Shown here: positions 39,734 through 50,527 of the stretch, in pieces
Numbering within the stretch: position 1 is the first letter of the stretch
Layout of the letters: every line of letters begins with the position of its first letter
Source: Clostridia bacterium
GTDB lineage: Bacteria; Bacillota; Clostridia; Oscillospirales; Acutalibacteraceae
Length of the DNA stretch: 51,077 nt
Assembly: GCA_017435865.1 (NCBI GenBank)
Contig: JAFSEF010000124.1
Coordinates: forward strand, 1-51,077
Direction: 5' to 3'
Program-made: the position numbers and the translations under genes
The notes under the pieces: model-generated
What the model was told of the DNA's origin: nothing
Seen by the model: the letters and a program-made list of their open reading frames with translations, nothing else
Database searches by the model: none

Positions 39734-42700
39734 TCAGCGTTTGTCAAGTTCTGCTTCAAATATGCTGCGTTCTTCAACATATTCAAGATCCAGACCGACA
39801 GAACATCTCAGAATGCGTCTTGCATCGTCTGCCTTGACTTTTCCGTCACCGTTGAAATCGGCTGCAAGGGTTTCAAGATGTGTTGTCTTTTCCCAATCCA
39901 GACCAACGGAAAGACGCAGTGCCGTACGGGCATCAGATGCTTCGAAAACACCGTTGGTGTTTACATCACCCGATTTGTAGACGATTTTGTTCTTTACAAT
40001 AGCAGTGGAGTCACAGACATACAGTTCGCCGTCTTCATTATAAGTATAAGCTGCGAATGTCAGGACATTGTCTTTGATTGTGATTGCAGAGAACATCGGC
40101 TGGTTAAAGTTGTCAGCGTCTTCAATCGGATATGCATAATAGGAACCGGGGAAGTATTCGTTTGTTGCACCGTCGGGGGCTGCTTCATAGGTCTTTACAC
40201 CGCCTGTGCCGCCGCAAACGAACATGGATCCTTCGGGATCTATGTGTGCGGTATAGGTGATGCCGTCAGAACCTTTGACTTTGACTGTCTTTGTTTCGGG
40301 GCGAAGTCCGTAATGGTCGACAAAATTGGTTCTCATGTAAACATGATCATGACCGGACAGAACAATGTCAATATCAAGATCAAGCATCAGTTTCAGCAAT
40401 TGCTTACGCAGTGCATCGATATCCTTTTCGGAATAGTGCGGGCCCTGTGAGAAGATGGATTTGTGCATCTGCAGAATCAGCCAGTCGGCATCAGATGCGG
40501 CTGCAACATCCTGCTGAAGCCATTGTACCTGTTTGTCGGCAAGTGTACCGTCGTCATTGAGGTAGTTTGTGTTGAGGACGATGAAGTGGGCATTGTTGTA
40601 GTCGTAGGAGTAATATGTTCCGACGTCCGTATACTGTACAGGTGTGGAACCTTCGGACATATAGAAGTAATTGTCGGTTGCATAACTGCCCATGCCTTCG
40701 TGGTTACCTGCACTGATCATAATGGGTGTGTTCAGCAATGTGTCTGTTGCTGCATTCAGTCCCCACTGCCACTGTGTAAAGCTGTCGCCGTGATCCACAA
40801 AGTCACCTGTGTGTGCAATGAATGCGGTTTTGGGATACAGGGAAGATGCTTCCTCAGCCAGTTTGCCCCAGGTTTCATATTGCAGGGGAGTGATGGACTG
40901 CGTATCGGTGAAATGCAGGAATGTGAATTCTTCCGATTTGCCGGATGCTGTTTTCAGACAGCCTGTTTCGCTCCAGTAGCCTTTGGCTGCATCACCGATG
41001 CGGTAGTAATAAGTGGTGTTGGGTTTGAGCTGTTCGAGTGTGATGATGTGACGAACAACATCGCGTTCAACTTCCATCACACCGATTGCACCGAGTTCAA
41101 CACCCTTGAAACTGCGTGTGACTTCGTTTGTGTTGTAACGGACCTTGACACCTTTTGGAATGTTGCGGATGCCTTTGAATGTCGGTTCGTTGGCAGCTTC
41201 GTACAGTTCAATATCGGTTCCCAGTACATTGTACTTGGTGTACCAGTTGATGTTGTATGATGTTGTGGTGTTCTGACCGAAAGTGACAGCCACATGGGAA
41301 GGCAGCTGCATTTCTTCGGCAGTCGGTATGATTTCGATCGGTCCGCTGTAGGTGTATGTGACATTGTTGTCAAGATCATCATCTGTTACACAGCCGTGAA
41401 TGACCTTCCACAGCATATAACCCAGACCGTCGATCATGCTGTCAATGTAAACATATTCATTCAGCAGGGTGTCAACCACTTCATTGACGGAGTTGCCGTA
41501 TTGAATGTCGGCAATTTCCAGAATCTTATCTGCAAGGAAAAGGTAAGAGGTGTTCGGATTGTAATTGAAGAAAGCAATCAGCACATTGTACAAAGCACGC
41601 ATGACACTTTCAAATGTGACAGGGCCTTCAACAAGATGATCGAAACAACCGTTGTTGAAAAGGGATGTAATGAAAGCGTATGCTGAGTCGAAAACAGGGG
41701 AGATGTTTGCGGCAGAACCTACAAACAGTTCGGAAATGCGTACGTCGAGGTTTGCAAGCAGGACATTGATTACGACATTATCAATGACTTCTGTACGGAT
41801 GAGGTCAAGCAACGGTCTGACGATTTCGGCTGACAGCATATTCTGCAGAGCATCCTGCATGAATGCATCGTCGCTGATGTCTTCATTGCCTTCATACATA
41901 TAATAGAATACGCTCATCAATACATCACCGAGGGTGCCGCCACGTTCGGTGGAACCGAAACCGATGGTGTTGATGAATTTTGTACAGGGAACTTCAGAAA
42001 CCTGAAGGTTGACGAGTTTTTCAATAAGGGGCTGAATGATTTCGTCACAGGTTTTTTCGGCATCTGTCAGCAGCAGAGATGTGATCTGTCTGTCAAGGTC
42101 ATCCAGGAAACTGAGAATATTTGCGGAGGTGAACAGTTCAACACCTGCAATGACAATGCCGCCGTTGAGCAGGTCATTGAAAACTCTTTCGAGATTCAGT
42201 TCCATTGTTTCTTCAATGAACGGGAGAATGCCGCCCATTTCAACGATCTGTTCAGCAAAGGGAAGTAACAGATTCTTGATCAATCGCATCAGATACGGAA
42301 CAGGATTTGCCTGTGCATACTGATTTTTGAATACGGTAATGCTGTAAGGTGTTTCGCCTGTAAATGCCGGATTGAGTTCAATTGTCTGCCGTCCGTTGAC
42401 TTCATACATATTGAAAGTTGCGGACATTTCAGCAGCATCTTTGTTGTAGTTGAATTCGGTAATGCGGTAAGCAGCGGGGTATTCGGACAGGGTTGGTGTG
42501 ATGATGCTGTACATGGCTTCGCCTGCATCCGAATATGTAATGTCAATGTCGGAACAATGCTGATGACCGCTGAAAACATAGTGCAGACCTGCATCTGCAA
42601 GAGCTTCCTGCAGTTTGTAATGTTCGTCAATCACAAAACCGGAAAGAATATACTCATGCATATAGTTGATGCCGGACATATTCCAATGGGTTGCCATGAT

Positions 42701-43513
42701 CGGCGTTTCACCGTTTTGTCTTGCATCTGCGATTTCAGCAAAGAGCCATGCATACAGTTCTTCTGTCAGACCGCCGGAAGTTTCGTGTTCATTGGTTGCG
42801 TCTTCCGTAACGTCTGCGGAATAATGACCTGCATCCAACATGATCAGACGATAGCCTTCCTCAAGCTGCAGGGAGTAAGAAAGCATGCCTGCTTTTGTCG
42901 GAACGTCTGCGGGGGATACAGATTTGTAATCCGTAAAGGTGTGATAAGCATCTTCAAAACCGAAATCGTAATAGATTTCAAGGAATTCCTGCGGATTTGT
43001 TTTTTGTACTTCCGTGGTGGAATAGGAAGCAGCTTTGCTGTTGTTGATATCGTGGTTGCCGTTGATGACGAAAACCTGAATGCCGGTATCTTCTTCCAGC
43101 TTGCGGATCTTACGTGCAAAGGCTTCGTGGCCCTGTTTTTCACCGTTGAGAGTCAGGTCACCGGTAAGAACAAGATATTTCAGATTGTTTCCGATGACTT
43201 CTGCTGCAAGTGTTTCAAAAGTGGTGTCAACGATGTAATCCAGTGTTTCATAATTGACATGGCTTGAAAGAAGCTTGTTCAGAAATGCTTCGTACGTTGC
43301 ATCTTCGGGATGCGGAGCCAGAACGGACGGATAATAATGTGTGTCCGAAATGGTAGCAAGCAGAAGATCCTCGGAGATGACTTCTGCGGGTTGCGTCACT
43401 TCTTCCTGTTCGGTGGCAGCCATTGCAAACGGCATGGAAGCAAACAGCATGGCAGCACAAAGGAAAACGGAAAAAGTGCTTCTTATAATTTGTTTAAAGG
43501 ATTTACTTTTCAT
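39734..43513 (-). CDS. Secreted double metallophosphoesterase with C-terminal dockerin
   Basis: 1259 residues, ATG 43513 with GGAGGG upstream. Signal peptide about 1-32. The first calcineurin-type phosphoesterase domain (about 48-370) has LATISDTHYYP, TGDLTLNGEKQGHE, INGNHDINN and SGHQHCSD. A helical region of about 400 residues follows. Then comes a purple-acid-phosphatase-like unit: a fibronectin-like domain (RHIITLEQLKPNTTYYYRIGD) and a second phosphoesterase domain (FLHFTDTQS, HTGDFVDHGD, SAGNHEGMG, SGHDHVYMRT). The last about 70 residues form a type I dockerin with repeats GDVNTNGVFEASDARTALR and ADFNGDGKVKADDARRILR. Both active sites look complete. It probably frees phosphate from extracellular esters. 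It is co-transcribed with the pseudokinase 18 bp upstream. Confidence 0.9.
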   Translation of the reverse strand: MKSKSFKQIIRSTFSVFLCAAMLFASMPFAMAATEQEEVTQPAEVISEDLLLATISDTHYYPSVLAPHPEDATYEAFLNKLLSSHVNYETLDYIVDTTFETLAAEVIGNNLKYLVLTGDLTLNGEKQGHEAFARKIRKLEEDTGIQVFVINGNHDINNSKAASYSTTEVQKTNPQEFLEIYYDFGFEDAYHTFTDYKSVSPADVPTKAGMLSYSLQLEEGYRLIMLDAGHYSADVTEDATNEHETSGGLTEELYAWLFAEIADARQNGETPIMATHWNMSGINYMHEYILSGFVIDEHYKLQEALADAGLHYVFSGHQHCSDIDITYSDAGEAMYSIITPTLSEYPAAYRITEFNYNKDAAEMSATFNMYEVNGRQTIELNPAFTGETPYSITVFKNQYAQANPVPYLMRLIKNLLLPFAEQIVEMGGILPFIEETMELNLERVFNDLLNGGIVIAGVELFTSANILSFLDDLDRQITSLLLTDAEKTCDEIIQPLIEKLVNLQVSEVPCTKFINTIGFGSTERGGTLGDVLMSVFYYMYEGNEDISDDAFMQDALQNMLSAEIVRPLLDLIRTEVIDNVVINVLLANLDVRISELFVGSAANISPVFDSAYAFITSLFNNGCFDHLVEGPVTFESVMRALYNVLIAFFNYNPNTSYLFLADKILEIADIQYGNSVNEVVDTLLNEYVYIDSMIDGLGYMLWKVIHGCVTDDDLDNNVTYTYSGPIEIIPTAEEMQLPSHVAVTFGQNTTTSYNINWYTKYNVLGTDIELYEAANEPTFKGIRNIPKGVKVRYNTNEVTRSFKGVELGAIGVMEVERDVVRHIITLEQLKPNTTYYYRIGDAAKGYWSETGCLKTASGKSEEFTFLHFTDTQSITPLQYETWGKLAEEASSLYPKTAFIAHTGDFVDHGDSFTQWQWGLNAATDTLLNTPIMISAGNHEGMGSYATDNYFYMSEGSTPVQYTDVGTYYSYDYNNAHFIVLNTNYLNDDGTLADKQVQWLQQDVAAASDADWLILQMHKSIFSQGPHYSEKDIDALRKQLLKLMLDLDIDIVLSGHDHVYMRTNFVDHYGLRPETKTVKVKGSDGITYTAHIDPEGSMFVCGGTGGVKTYEAAPDGATNEYFPGSYYAYPIEDADNFNQPMFSAITIKDNVLTFAAYTYNEDGELYVCDSTAIVKNKIVYKSGDVNTNGVFEASDARTALRLSVGLDWEKTTHLETLAADFNGDGKVKADDARRILRCSVGLDLEYVEERSIFEAELDKR

Positions 43514-43531
43514 TGCATATCCCTCCAGTTA

Positions 43532-45376
43532 TTAACCTACCGAATTGTTGTATCCCAGATCAATGTCAATGAAAACATTGGAATCGGGAACACCGACACT
43601 TTCGGATGTTGCGACTTCCGGAATGACTTCGTCCGATACGTTGCCGTAACTCCAGACAACAATCAGTACATCATAATAGTTGCCGTCTTTTGCATACATT
43701 TTGTTGTTGCCGGGCACAACTGCCGTTGCATTGCTCGGTGTTGTATAGGCAACAGTGCCGCTTTTTGTGCGGTCTTCTTCTGCAAAATTCTTATATTCGG
43801 TGTAATATGTCAGACCGTATGTGTCAAGTGTTTCTTTGACTTGCTGAATGGGCAGTCCTGTCATATCGGGCAGTGCCAGTGCACTGACAGACAGCAGCAA
43901 CTCGCTGCCGACCGGAACCGCATCACCGAAACGAAGACTCTGCTTGTCCACCTGACCGTATGCACGGGAGGAACCGGTCACAAGAATGAACTTGACATTG
44001 AAGTTGTTCCAGATGTCGGGTGTATTCTGAATGACATCTGCTGTCAGACCAAGACAGTTGGGTACGGTGACGGTTTCGTTTGTGTCTGCGACTGTGGTAT
44101 CCTGAATCAGGGGTTCACCTTCAATATAAGAGGAAAGGTACTTGACAACAAAGCCGATACCGGCAAGGGTCAGTACAAGAATAACGACCAGCAGAATGGT
44201 GATGGCATTGTCAAGTGCTGTGCGTTTTTTCTTTTCATCCGCTTGTGTTGAAACTTCGGTTGCCTGTTCATCTTCTTCGGCGGCATATTCGTCGAGCAAT
44301 GCTTCCGTTTCAGAAATGTCAGCGGATTCCTGTTCTGTTTCTTCTTCCTCAACTTCTTCAGGTTCTTCAACGACCGGAGCTGTTTCTTCAACCGTTCTTT
44401 TGGGCGGAACGTACTCTGTGGGAGCCGCAATCATGGCTCTGAACTCATCAAAGGTCTGTGTTCTGTCGGTCGGATAGATCTGCATGCCGTCGATGATGGC
44501 ATCAATGACATAATCGGGAATCATGCGGGCAATACGTGCAGGAATGGCCATGGTGTCTTCCACCGCACGGAAGGGAGCCGCAATCGGGATATAACCTGTC
44601 AGGCATCTGAACATGATGGCTGCAAAGGCATACACATCTGTCCATGTGCCCTGCAGCTGGGTTTTGTCGTATTGCTCAATGGCACAGTAACCGTCAAACA
44701 GCTCGGGATCGATTTCTGTTTTGGTTGTTCGAAGCTGCGGGATTGCAAAATCTGTAAGACGTACACGTCCGTCTTTATCAACTGTCAGAGTGTCGGGTGA
44801 AATGCCGCGATGCAGAATGTCGGCAGAATGCAGCGTAGTCAGAGAACTGATCAACGGAATAAACATGATGCGTGCCTGTTCCCAGGAAATCAGGCTGCCG
44901 GGCTGCTTCTGGAGAAATTCACGCAAGGATATTTCATCTGTGCTCGGAGAAACTGCATAGACGGTGTCATTTTGCTCCAAAATATCGGTAACGGATACCA
45001 GTCCGGGCAAACCGCGCAGACGGCGGATTTTTTCCCAAAGGGTCAGGAATTCACTTTTGTATTCATTATAAAGATTTTCACAGCCGCCGATGGGAACGAC
45101 AGATTCGTTCTCAAAAGATCTTTTTGAAAGGGTGGGCGGGAAAAATTCACGCACAAGGCAGGTGCAGCCGTATTCATTGTCATAAGCAAGATATGTCGTT
45201 GATTCGCCGTTTCTTCTTACCGGCACGCCAATGAAATACCGGTCCGCCAGGCTGTAACGCAACGGCAGACAAGAGGGGTCTTGTTGTTGTTCTTCTTCTG
45301 CACCGCAGTGCGGGCAGATTCCGTTATCCGGTTTTTCATGCATGCAGCAAACGCAGCGGAATGTTAATTCATCCAA
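43532..45376 (-). CDS. PASTA-domain membrane protein with zinc ribbon and degenerate Ser/Thr kinase (pseudokinase)
   Basis: 614 residues starting at TTG 45376, seven bases after CGGAGTG; the ATG overlapping it in another frame reads straight into a stop. Zinc ribbon at 8-24 (C8, C11, C21, C24). The kinase-like domain spans about 45-310. The VAIK lysine is Arg76 (LVREFFP), the HRD motif is HRG (189-191) so the catalytic Asp is lost, and DFG is DFA (209-211). An acidic linker (330-385), one membrane helix (about 392-415) and extracellular PASTA-like domains (about 436-580) follow. The layout is that of PrkC/PknB receptors, but catalysis is unlikely. It may sense muropeptides and signal through binding. 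It overlaps no gene and precedes the phosphoesterase by 18 bp. Confidence 0.85.
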   Translation of the reverse strand: MDELTFRCVCCMHEKPDNGICPHCGAEEEQQQDPSCLPLRYSLADRYFIGVPVRRNGESTTYLAYDNEYGCTCLVREFFPPTLSKRSFENESVVPIGGCENLYNEYKSEFLTLWEKIRRLRGLPGLVSVTDILEQNDTVYAVSPSTDEISLREFLQKQPGSLISWEQARIMFIPLISSLTTLHSADILHRGISPDTLTVDKDGRVRLTDFAIPQLRTTKTEIDPELFDGYCAIEQYDKTQLQGTWTDVYAFAAIMFRCLTGYIPIAAPFRAVEDTMAIPARIARMIPDYVIDAIIDGMQIYPTDRTQTFDEFRAMIAAPTEYVPPKRTVEETAPVVEEPEEVEEEETEQESADISETEALLDEYAAEEDEQATEVSTQADEKKKRTALDNAITILLVVILVLTLAGIGFVVKYLSSYIEGEPLIQDTTVADTNETVTVPNCLGLTADVIQNTPDIWNNFNVKFILVTGSSRAYGQVDKQSLRFGDAVPVGSELLLSVSALALPDMTGLPIQQVKETLDTYGLTYYTEYKNFAEEDRTKSGTVAYTTPSNATAVVPGNNKMYAKDGNYYDVLIVVWSYGNVSDEVIPEVATSESVGVPDSNVFIDIDLGYNNSVG

Positions 45377-45420
45377 ATTGTTTCACTCCGAACAATAATA
45401 TATTATTATAATTAAAAATT

Positions 45421-45449
45421 ATTATATCACAGCTTTTTTAATAATACAA
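45421..45449 (-). promoter_or_regulatory. Promoter of the pseudokinase-phosphoesterase pair
   Basis: On the - strand, TTGTAT (45449-45444), a 17-bp spacer and TATAAT (45426-45421), 45 bp before the TTG start. Confidence 0.65.
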
Positions 45450-45533
45450 CTCTTATTTATAATTATTTTTTTCATACATCTGTTCAATATTTGACAATTT
45501 TCTGTTGTTGCGAAAAAAAATCCAAAAGCACTA

Positions 45534-45562
45534 TTGACAAATGCGAGAAAATGGGGTATATT
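45534..45562 (+). promoter_or_regulatory. Promoter of the hrcA-grpE-dnaK-dnaJ operon
   Basis: TTGACA at 45534-45539, a 17-bp spacer and TATATT at 45557-45562, immediately before the CIRCE element. Confidence 0.85.
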
Positions 45563-45572
45563 ATATTCAGGG

Positions 45573-45599
45573 TTAGCACTCAAAGCCAATGAGTGCTAA
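45573..45599 (+). promoter_or_regulatory. CIRCE operator (HrcA binding site)
   Basis: TTAGCACTC (45573-45581), nine bases, GAGTGCTAA (45591-45599): a perfect match to the CIRCE consensus. HrcA binding here blocks the operon at normal temperature. Confidence 0.98.
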
Positions 45600-45620
45600 T
45601 TGCAGAAAGGCGGTGACTCC

Positions 45621-46649
45621 GTGGAACTGTCCGAACGAAAAGAACGTATTCTTGCAACCATTGCAGAAACATACATTGCAACGGGTGAACCGGTCGGCTC
45701 AAAGTTCTTGTGCATGCGTGCAGGTTTTGGTGTGTCTTCCGCAACCATCCGCAACGAAATGGCTGCACTTACGGAGCTCGGTTTTCTTGAACAACCGCAT
45801 ACGAGTGCAGGCCGCATTCCGTCTCAGAAAGGATTCAGGTATTATGTGGATCACCTGATGGGACAGTATGATCCGTCTCCTGTGGACATTTTCAGAATCC
45901 GCAGCCGCATGGACTTCAATGAAGGCGATACGCAAAGGGTGCTTGCAACCGCTGCCAATACGCTTGCAGAGCTTACGGGGTGTGCTGCTGTTATTACCAC
46001 TCCTTTTGCAGCCGGTAGTCGGATCATGCGTACGGACCTTGTTCCGTTGGGCGGCAAAAACGTGATGATGGTGCTGTCCGTTTCAAACGGAATGCTCAAA
46101 AGCCGCATTTGCCGTTGTGAGTCGGATGTATCTTATGAAATGCTTGATTTGTTTTATAAGATTGCCGGTTCCGGATTTGTGCAGCGTTCGCCTGATGAAA
46201 TCACCACTGCACTTGTGCAGACGGTTGCCGCTTCACTCGGTGACAAAGCATTTGAAATGGCACCGATGCTTGCAGCTTTTGCTGATGCGGCAAAGGAAGC
46301 AGCTTCAACGGACGTGCTGACGGCAGGCTTGTCAAATCTCTTGCGTTTTCGTGATTTTGAGGGCAGAGCCGGTGCATTGCAGGATCTTCTGCGTAACCGC
46401 AGCAGTGCGGTGCGATTGCTCACAACGCAGTCTGACGGCAATGTGCATATTCACCTGGGGACCGAAAACCGTTGCAGGGAACTTGTGAATGCATCTGTCG
46501 TTTGTGCAGGTTATTCCGTTGACGGCAGAGAAACGGGAGTGCTCGGAATTGTCGGTCCGATGCGGATGGATTATGCAGGTGTTATTCCTCTTGTACGATA
46601 CACGGCAGCTCTTGTGGGAGCAATGCTGGATGAAAATATGCACAATTAG
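45621..46649 (+). CDS. hrcA: Heat-inducible transcription repressor HrcA
   Basis: 342 residues from GTG 45621, four or five bases after AGGCGGTGA; an in-frame TTG at 45600 overlaps the CIRCE end and is less likely. The winged helix domain (about 1-75) has ERKERILATIAETYIATGEPVGS and SSATIRNEMAALTELGFLEQPHTSAGRIP. A GAF-like domain (about 100-330) follows, ending GVLGIVGPMRMDYAGVIPLV. HrcA represses the chaperone operon through CIRCE and needs GroEL for activity. It heads the operon. Confidence 0.97.
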   Translation: MELSERKERILATIAETYIATGEPVGSKFLCMRAGFGVSSATIRNEMAALTELGFLEQPHTSAGRIPSQKGFRYYVDHLMGQYDPSPVDIFRIRSRMDFNEGDTQRVLATAANTLAELTGCAAVITTPFAAGSRIMRTDLVPLGGKNVMMVLSVSNGMLKSRICRCESDVSYEMLDLFYKIAGSGFVQRSPDEITTALVQTVAASLGDKAFEMAPMLAAFADAAKEAASTDVLTAGLSNLLRFRDFEGRAGALQDLLRNRSSAVRLLTTQSDGNVHIHLGTENRCRELVNASVVCAGYSVDGRETGVLGIVGPMRMDYAGVIPLVRYTAALVGAMLDENMHN

Positions 46650-46663
46650 AAAAGGTGGAAAAA

Positions 46664-47188
46664 ATGGCGAAAAAAGATAAAAAAGAAGAGCCGCTGAAAA
46701 CGGAAGAGCAGCAGGCAGAAGAAACTGTTGTTGAAGAAAAACAGGATAACGAAGCAATCGATGCACTGCAGAAAGAGCTTGACAAAACAAAGGATCTTCT
46801 TATGCGTACAGCTGCTGAATATGACAATTTCAGACGTCGTTCACAGCGGGAAAAAGATGCCCTTTATACAGATTCAAAGGCAGATGTGCTGACAAAACTT
46901 CTTCCGATTATTGATAATTTTGAACGTGCTGCAACGGCACAGACCGATCTTGAACAGTACCGCAAAGGCATTGAGATGACGGTCAGGCAGCTTCTTGATA
47001 CCATGCAGTCGCTTGATTGCGTCAGCTTCGGTGAAGTCGGCGAAGAATTTGATCCCAATTATCACAATGCGGTCATGCATATTGAAGACGAAAACCTCGG
47101 CGAAAATGTAATTGCCAATGTGTTTATCAAAGGCTATAAAATCGGTGATCGTGTTATTCGTGCCGCATCCGTCCAGGTTGCAAACTAA
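46664..47188 (+). CDS. grpE: Nucleotide exchange factor GrpE
   Basis: 174 residues from ATG 46664 with AAAGGTGG upstream; a GTG nine bases earlier lies in the site. An acidic/Lys-rich start and long coiled-coil (about 30-80, LLMRTAAEYDNFRRRSQREKDA) precede the beta-domain with GEEFDPNYHNAVMHIEDENLGENVI. GrpE releases ADP from DnaK. It follows hrcA by 14 bp. Confidence 0.97.
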   Translation: MAKKDKKEEPLKTEEQQAEETVVEEKQDNEAIDALQKELDKTKDLLMRTAAEYDNFRRRSQREKDALYTDSKADVLTKLLPIIDNFERAATAQTDLEQYRKGIEMTVRQLLDTMQSLDCVSFGEVGEEFDPNYHNAVMHIEDENLGENVIANVFIKGYKIGDRVIRAASVQVAN

Positions 47189-47219
47189 TTAAATTGTAAA
47201 ATATAATTCTTTATTATAA

Positions 47220-49097
<1,878 letters not shown>

Positions 49098-49110
49098 AAT
49101 AAACTGATAT

Positions 49111-49133
49111 GGGGCATCATCGATGCCCCTTTT
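49111..49133 (+). promoter_or_regulatory. Hairpin between dnaK and dnaJ
   Basis: GGGGCATC (49111-49118), loop ATC, GATGCCCC (49122-49129), then TTTT. A perfect 8-bp GC-rich stem with a short T run could partly terminate or protect the upstream mRNA. Confidence 0.7.
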
Positions 49134-49143
49134 AGGGTGTAAT

Positions 49144-50301
49144 ATGGCTGAAAAACGAGATTATTATGAAGTCCTCGGTTTGCAGAAAAATGCAACGGAG
49201 GATGAGATAAAAAAAGCATACCGCCAGATGGCGAAAAAATATCACCCCGACCTGCATCCCGGTGATGCACAGGCTGAGGCCGCTTTTAAGGAATGCAACG
49301 AAGCATACGAGGTGCTGTCTGATGCTGACAAAAAAGCACGTTATGACCGTTTCGGTCATGCAGGTGTGGATCCGAATTACGGTGCCGGCCAGGGTGGCGG
49401 CTTCGGTGGCTTCGGCGGCTTTGGCGGCGGCGGTATGGAATTTGACCTCGGAGATATTTTTTCGAGCTTTTTCGGTGGCGGCTTCGGCGGCGGTCAGCAT
49501 ACAAATCCCAATGCACCGCAACGCGGAAGTGACGTGCAGGCCAATGTGACCATTTCTTTTGAAGAAGCTGCCAAGGGATGCAAAAAGACCGTTGACGTCA
49601 ATCGTATCGAAGTGTGTGATGTCTGCAGCGGCTCCGGTGCAGCTCCCGGCACAACCACACAGACCTGTACGGAATGTAACGGTAGGGGACAGGTGACAGT
49701 GCAGCAAAGAACCATGCTTGGTACAATGACCACACAGAAAGCTTGTCCGAAGTGCGGTGGTAAGGGTACCATTATTCCGACACCGTGTTCCAAATGCCGC
49801 GGTGCGGGACGTTACCGCAAAACCGCAAAGGTGGAAGTCAATATTCCCGCAGGCATTGCCGACAGACAGGCCATCAACATAAGAAGTGAAGGCAACAAGG
49901 GTACCAACGGCGGCCCTGCAGGCGATCTGCGTGTCGGAGTCAATGTGCGTCCGCATCCGTTCTTTGAACGTGACGGATACAATGTCTGGTATGAAGTGAA
50001 TGTATCGTTTGCACAGGCAGCACTCGGTGCTGAACTGACGGTTCCGACTCTGGACGGCAATGTGAAATATACACTGCCTTCGGGCACACAACCGGGCGAT
50101 GTGTTCAAGCTCAAAGACAGAGGTATTCCGAACCTGAACGGCAGAGGCAGAGGCGATCAGCTGTTGCGGATCAATGTGGAAGTGCCCAAGAAGCTCAACG
50201 AAAAACAAAAAGAACTGTTGCGTGCGTATGCGGAAGCCTGTGGAGAAACACCTTCGGCAGGCGAAAGCAAAGGCGGCATTTTCGGAAAGAAAAGAAAATA
50301 A
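49144..50301 (+). CDS. dnaJ: Chaperone protein DnaJ (Hsp40)
   Basis: 385 residues from ATG 49144 with AGGGTG upstream; an earlier in-frame ATG (49123) lies in the hairpin stem. The J domain (about 5-67) has YHPDLHP with the HPD motif. The Gly/Phe-rich region spans about 75-110. The zinc domain has four CxxCxGxG repeats (CDVCSGSG, CTECNGRG, CPKCGGKG, CSKCRGAG), followed by the C-terminal substrate-binding domain. It delivers clients to DnaK. It is the last gene of the CIRCE operon; the palindromic repeat begins two bases after its stop. Confidence 0.97.
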   Translation: MAEKRDYYEVLGLQKNATEDEIKKAYRQMAKKYHPDLHPGDAQAEAAFKECNEAYEVLSDADKKARYDRFGHAGVDPNYGAGQGGGFGGFGGFGGGGMEFDLGDIFSSFFGGGFGGGQHTNPNAPQRGSDVQANVTISFEEAAKGCKKTVDVNRIEVCDVCSGSGAAPGTTTQTCTECNGRGQVTVQQRTMLGTMTTQKACPKCGGKGTIIPTPCSKCRGAGRYRKTAKVEVNIPAGIADRQAINIRSEGNKGTNGGPAGDLRVGVNVRPHPFFERDGYNVWYEVNVSFAQAALGAELTVPTLDGNVKYTLPSGTQPGDVFKLKDRGIPNLNGRGRGDQLLRINVEVPKKLNEKQKELLRAYAEACGETPSAGESKGGIFGKKRK

Positions 50302-50302
50302 A

Positions 50303-50459
50303 GTTTTTCACGAAAAGTTTTTGGGTTTTGATTCAGCGAGAAGTAAATTGCGGTTTATCGGGGAGTTGGGGAGTCAATCACGGACCCGTCCCCCGTGATT
50401 GGCTGCTTCCCCGATATACTTCAATTTGTTTTTAATCCCACAAGCTTTCCGTGAAGAAC
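50303..50459. repeat. Palindromic intergenic repeat, long copy
   Basis: GTTTTTCACG (50303-50312) pairs with CGTGAAGAAC (50450-50459). The shared blocks are AATTGCGGTTT (50346-50356) and CCCCG...CAATTTG (50409-50428). Compared with the 39567 copy it has an extra inner hairpin: GTCAATCACGG (50373-50383) with CCGTGATTGGC (50393-50403). ATCGGGGA also pairs with TCCCCGAT around it. Nearly the whole element can fold into one long stem. Confidence 0.8.
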
Positions 50460-50478
50460 CGAAAAAAGTATAATAATA

Positions 50479-50515
50479 AAAAGCAGAGGTTTTTTTGTGA
50501 GCCTCTGCTTTTATA
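50479..50515. terminator. Bidirectional terminator between dnaJ and clpX
   Basis: AAAAGCAGAGG (50479-50489) and CCTCTGCTTTT (50502-50512) form an 11-bp stem with a 12-base loop. Confidence 0.85.
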
Positions 50516-50527
50516 TATATGATTCAA

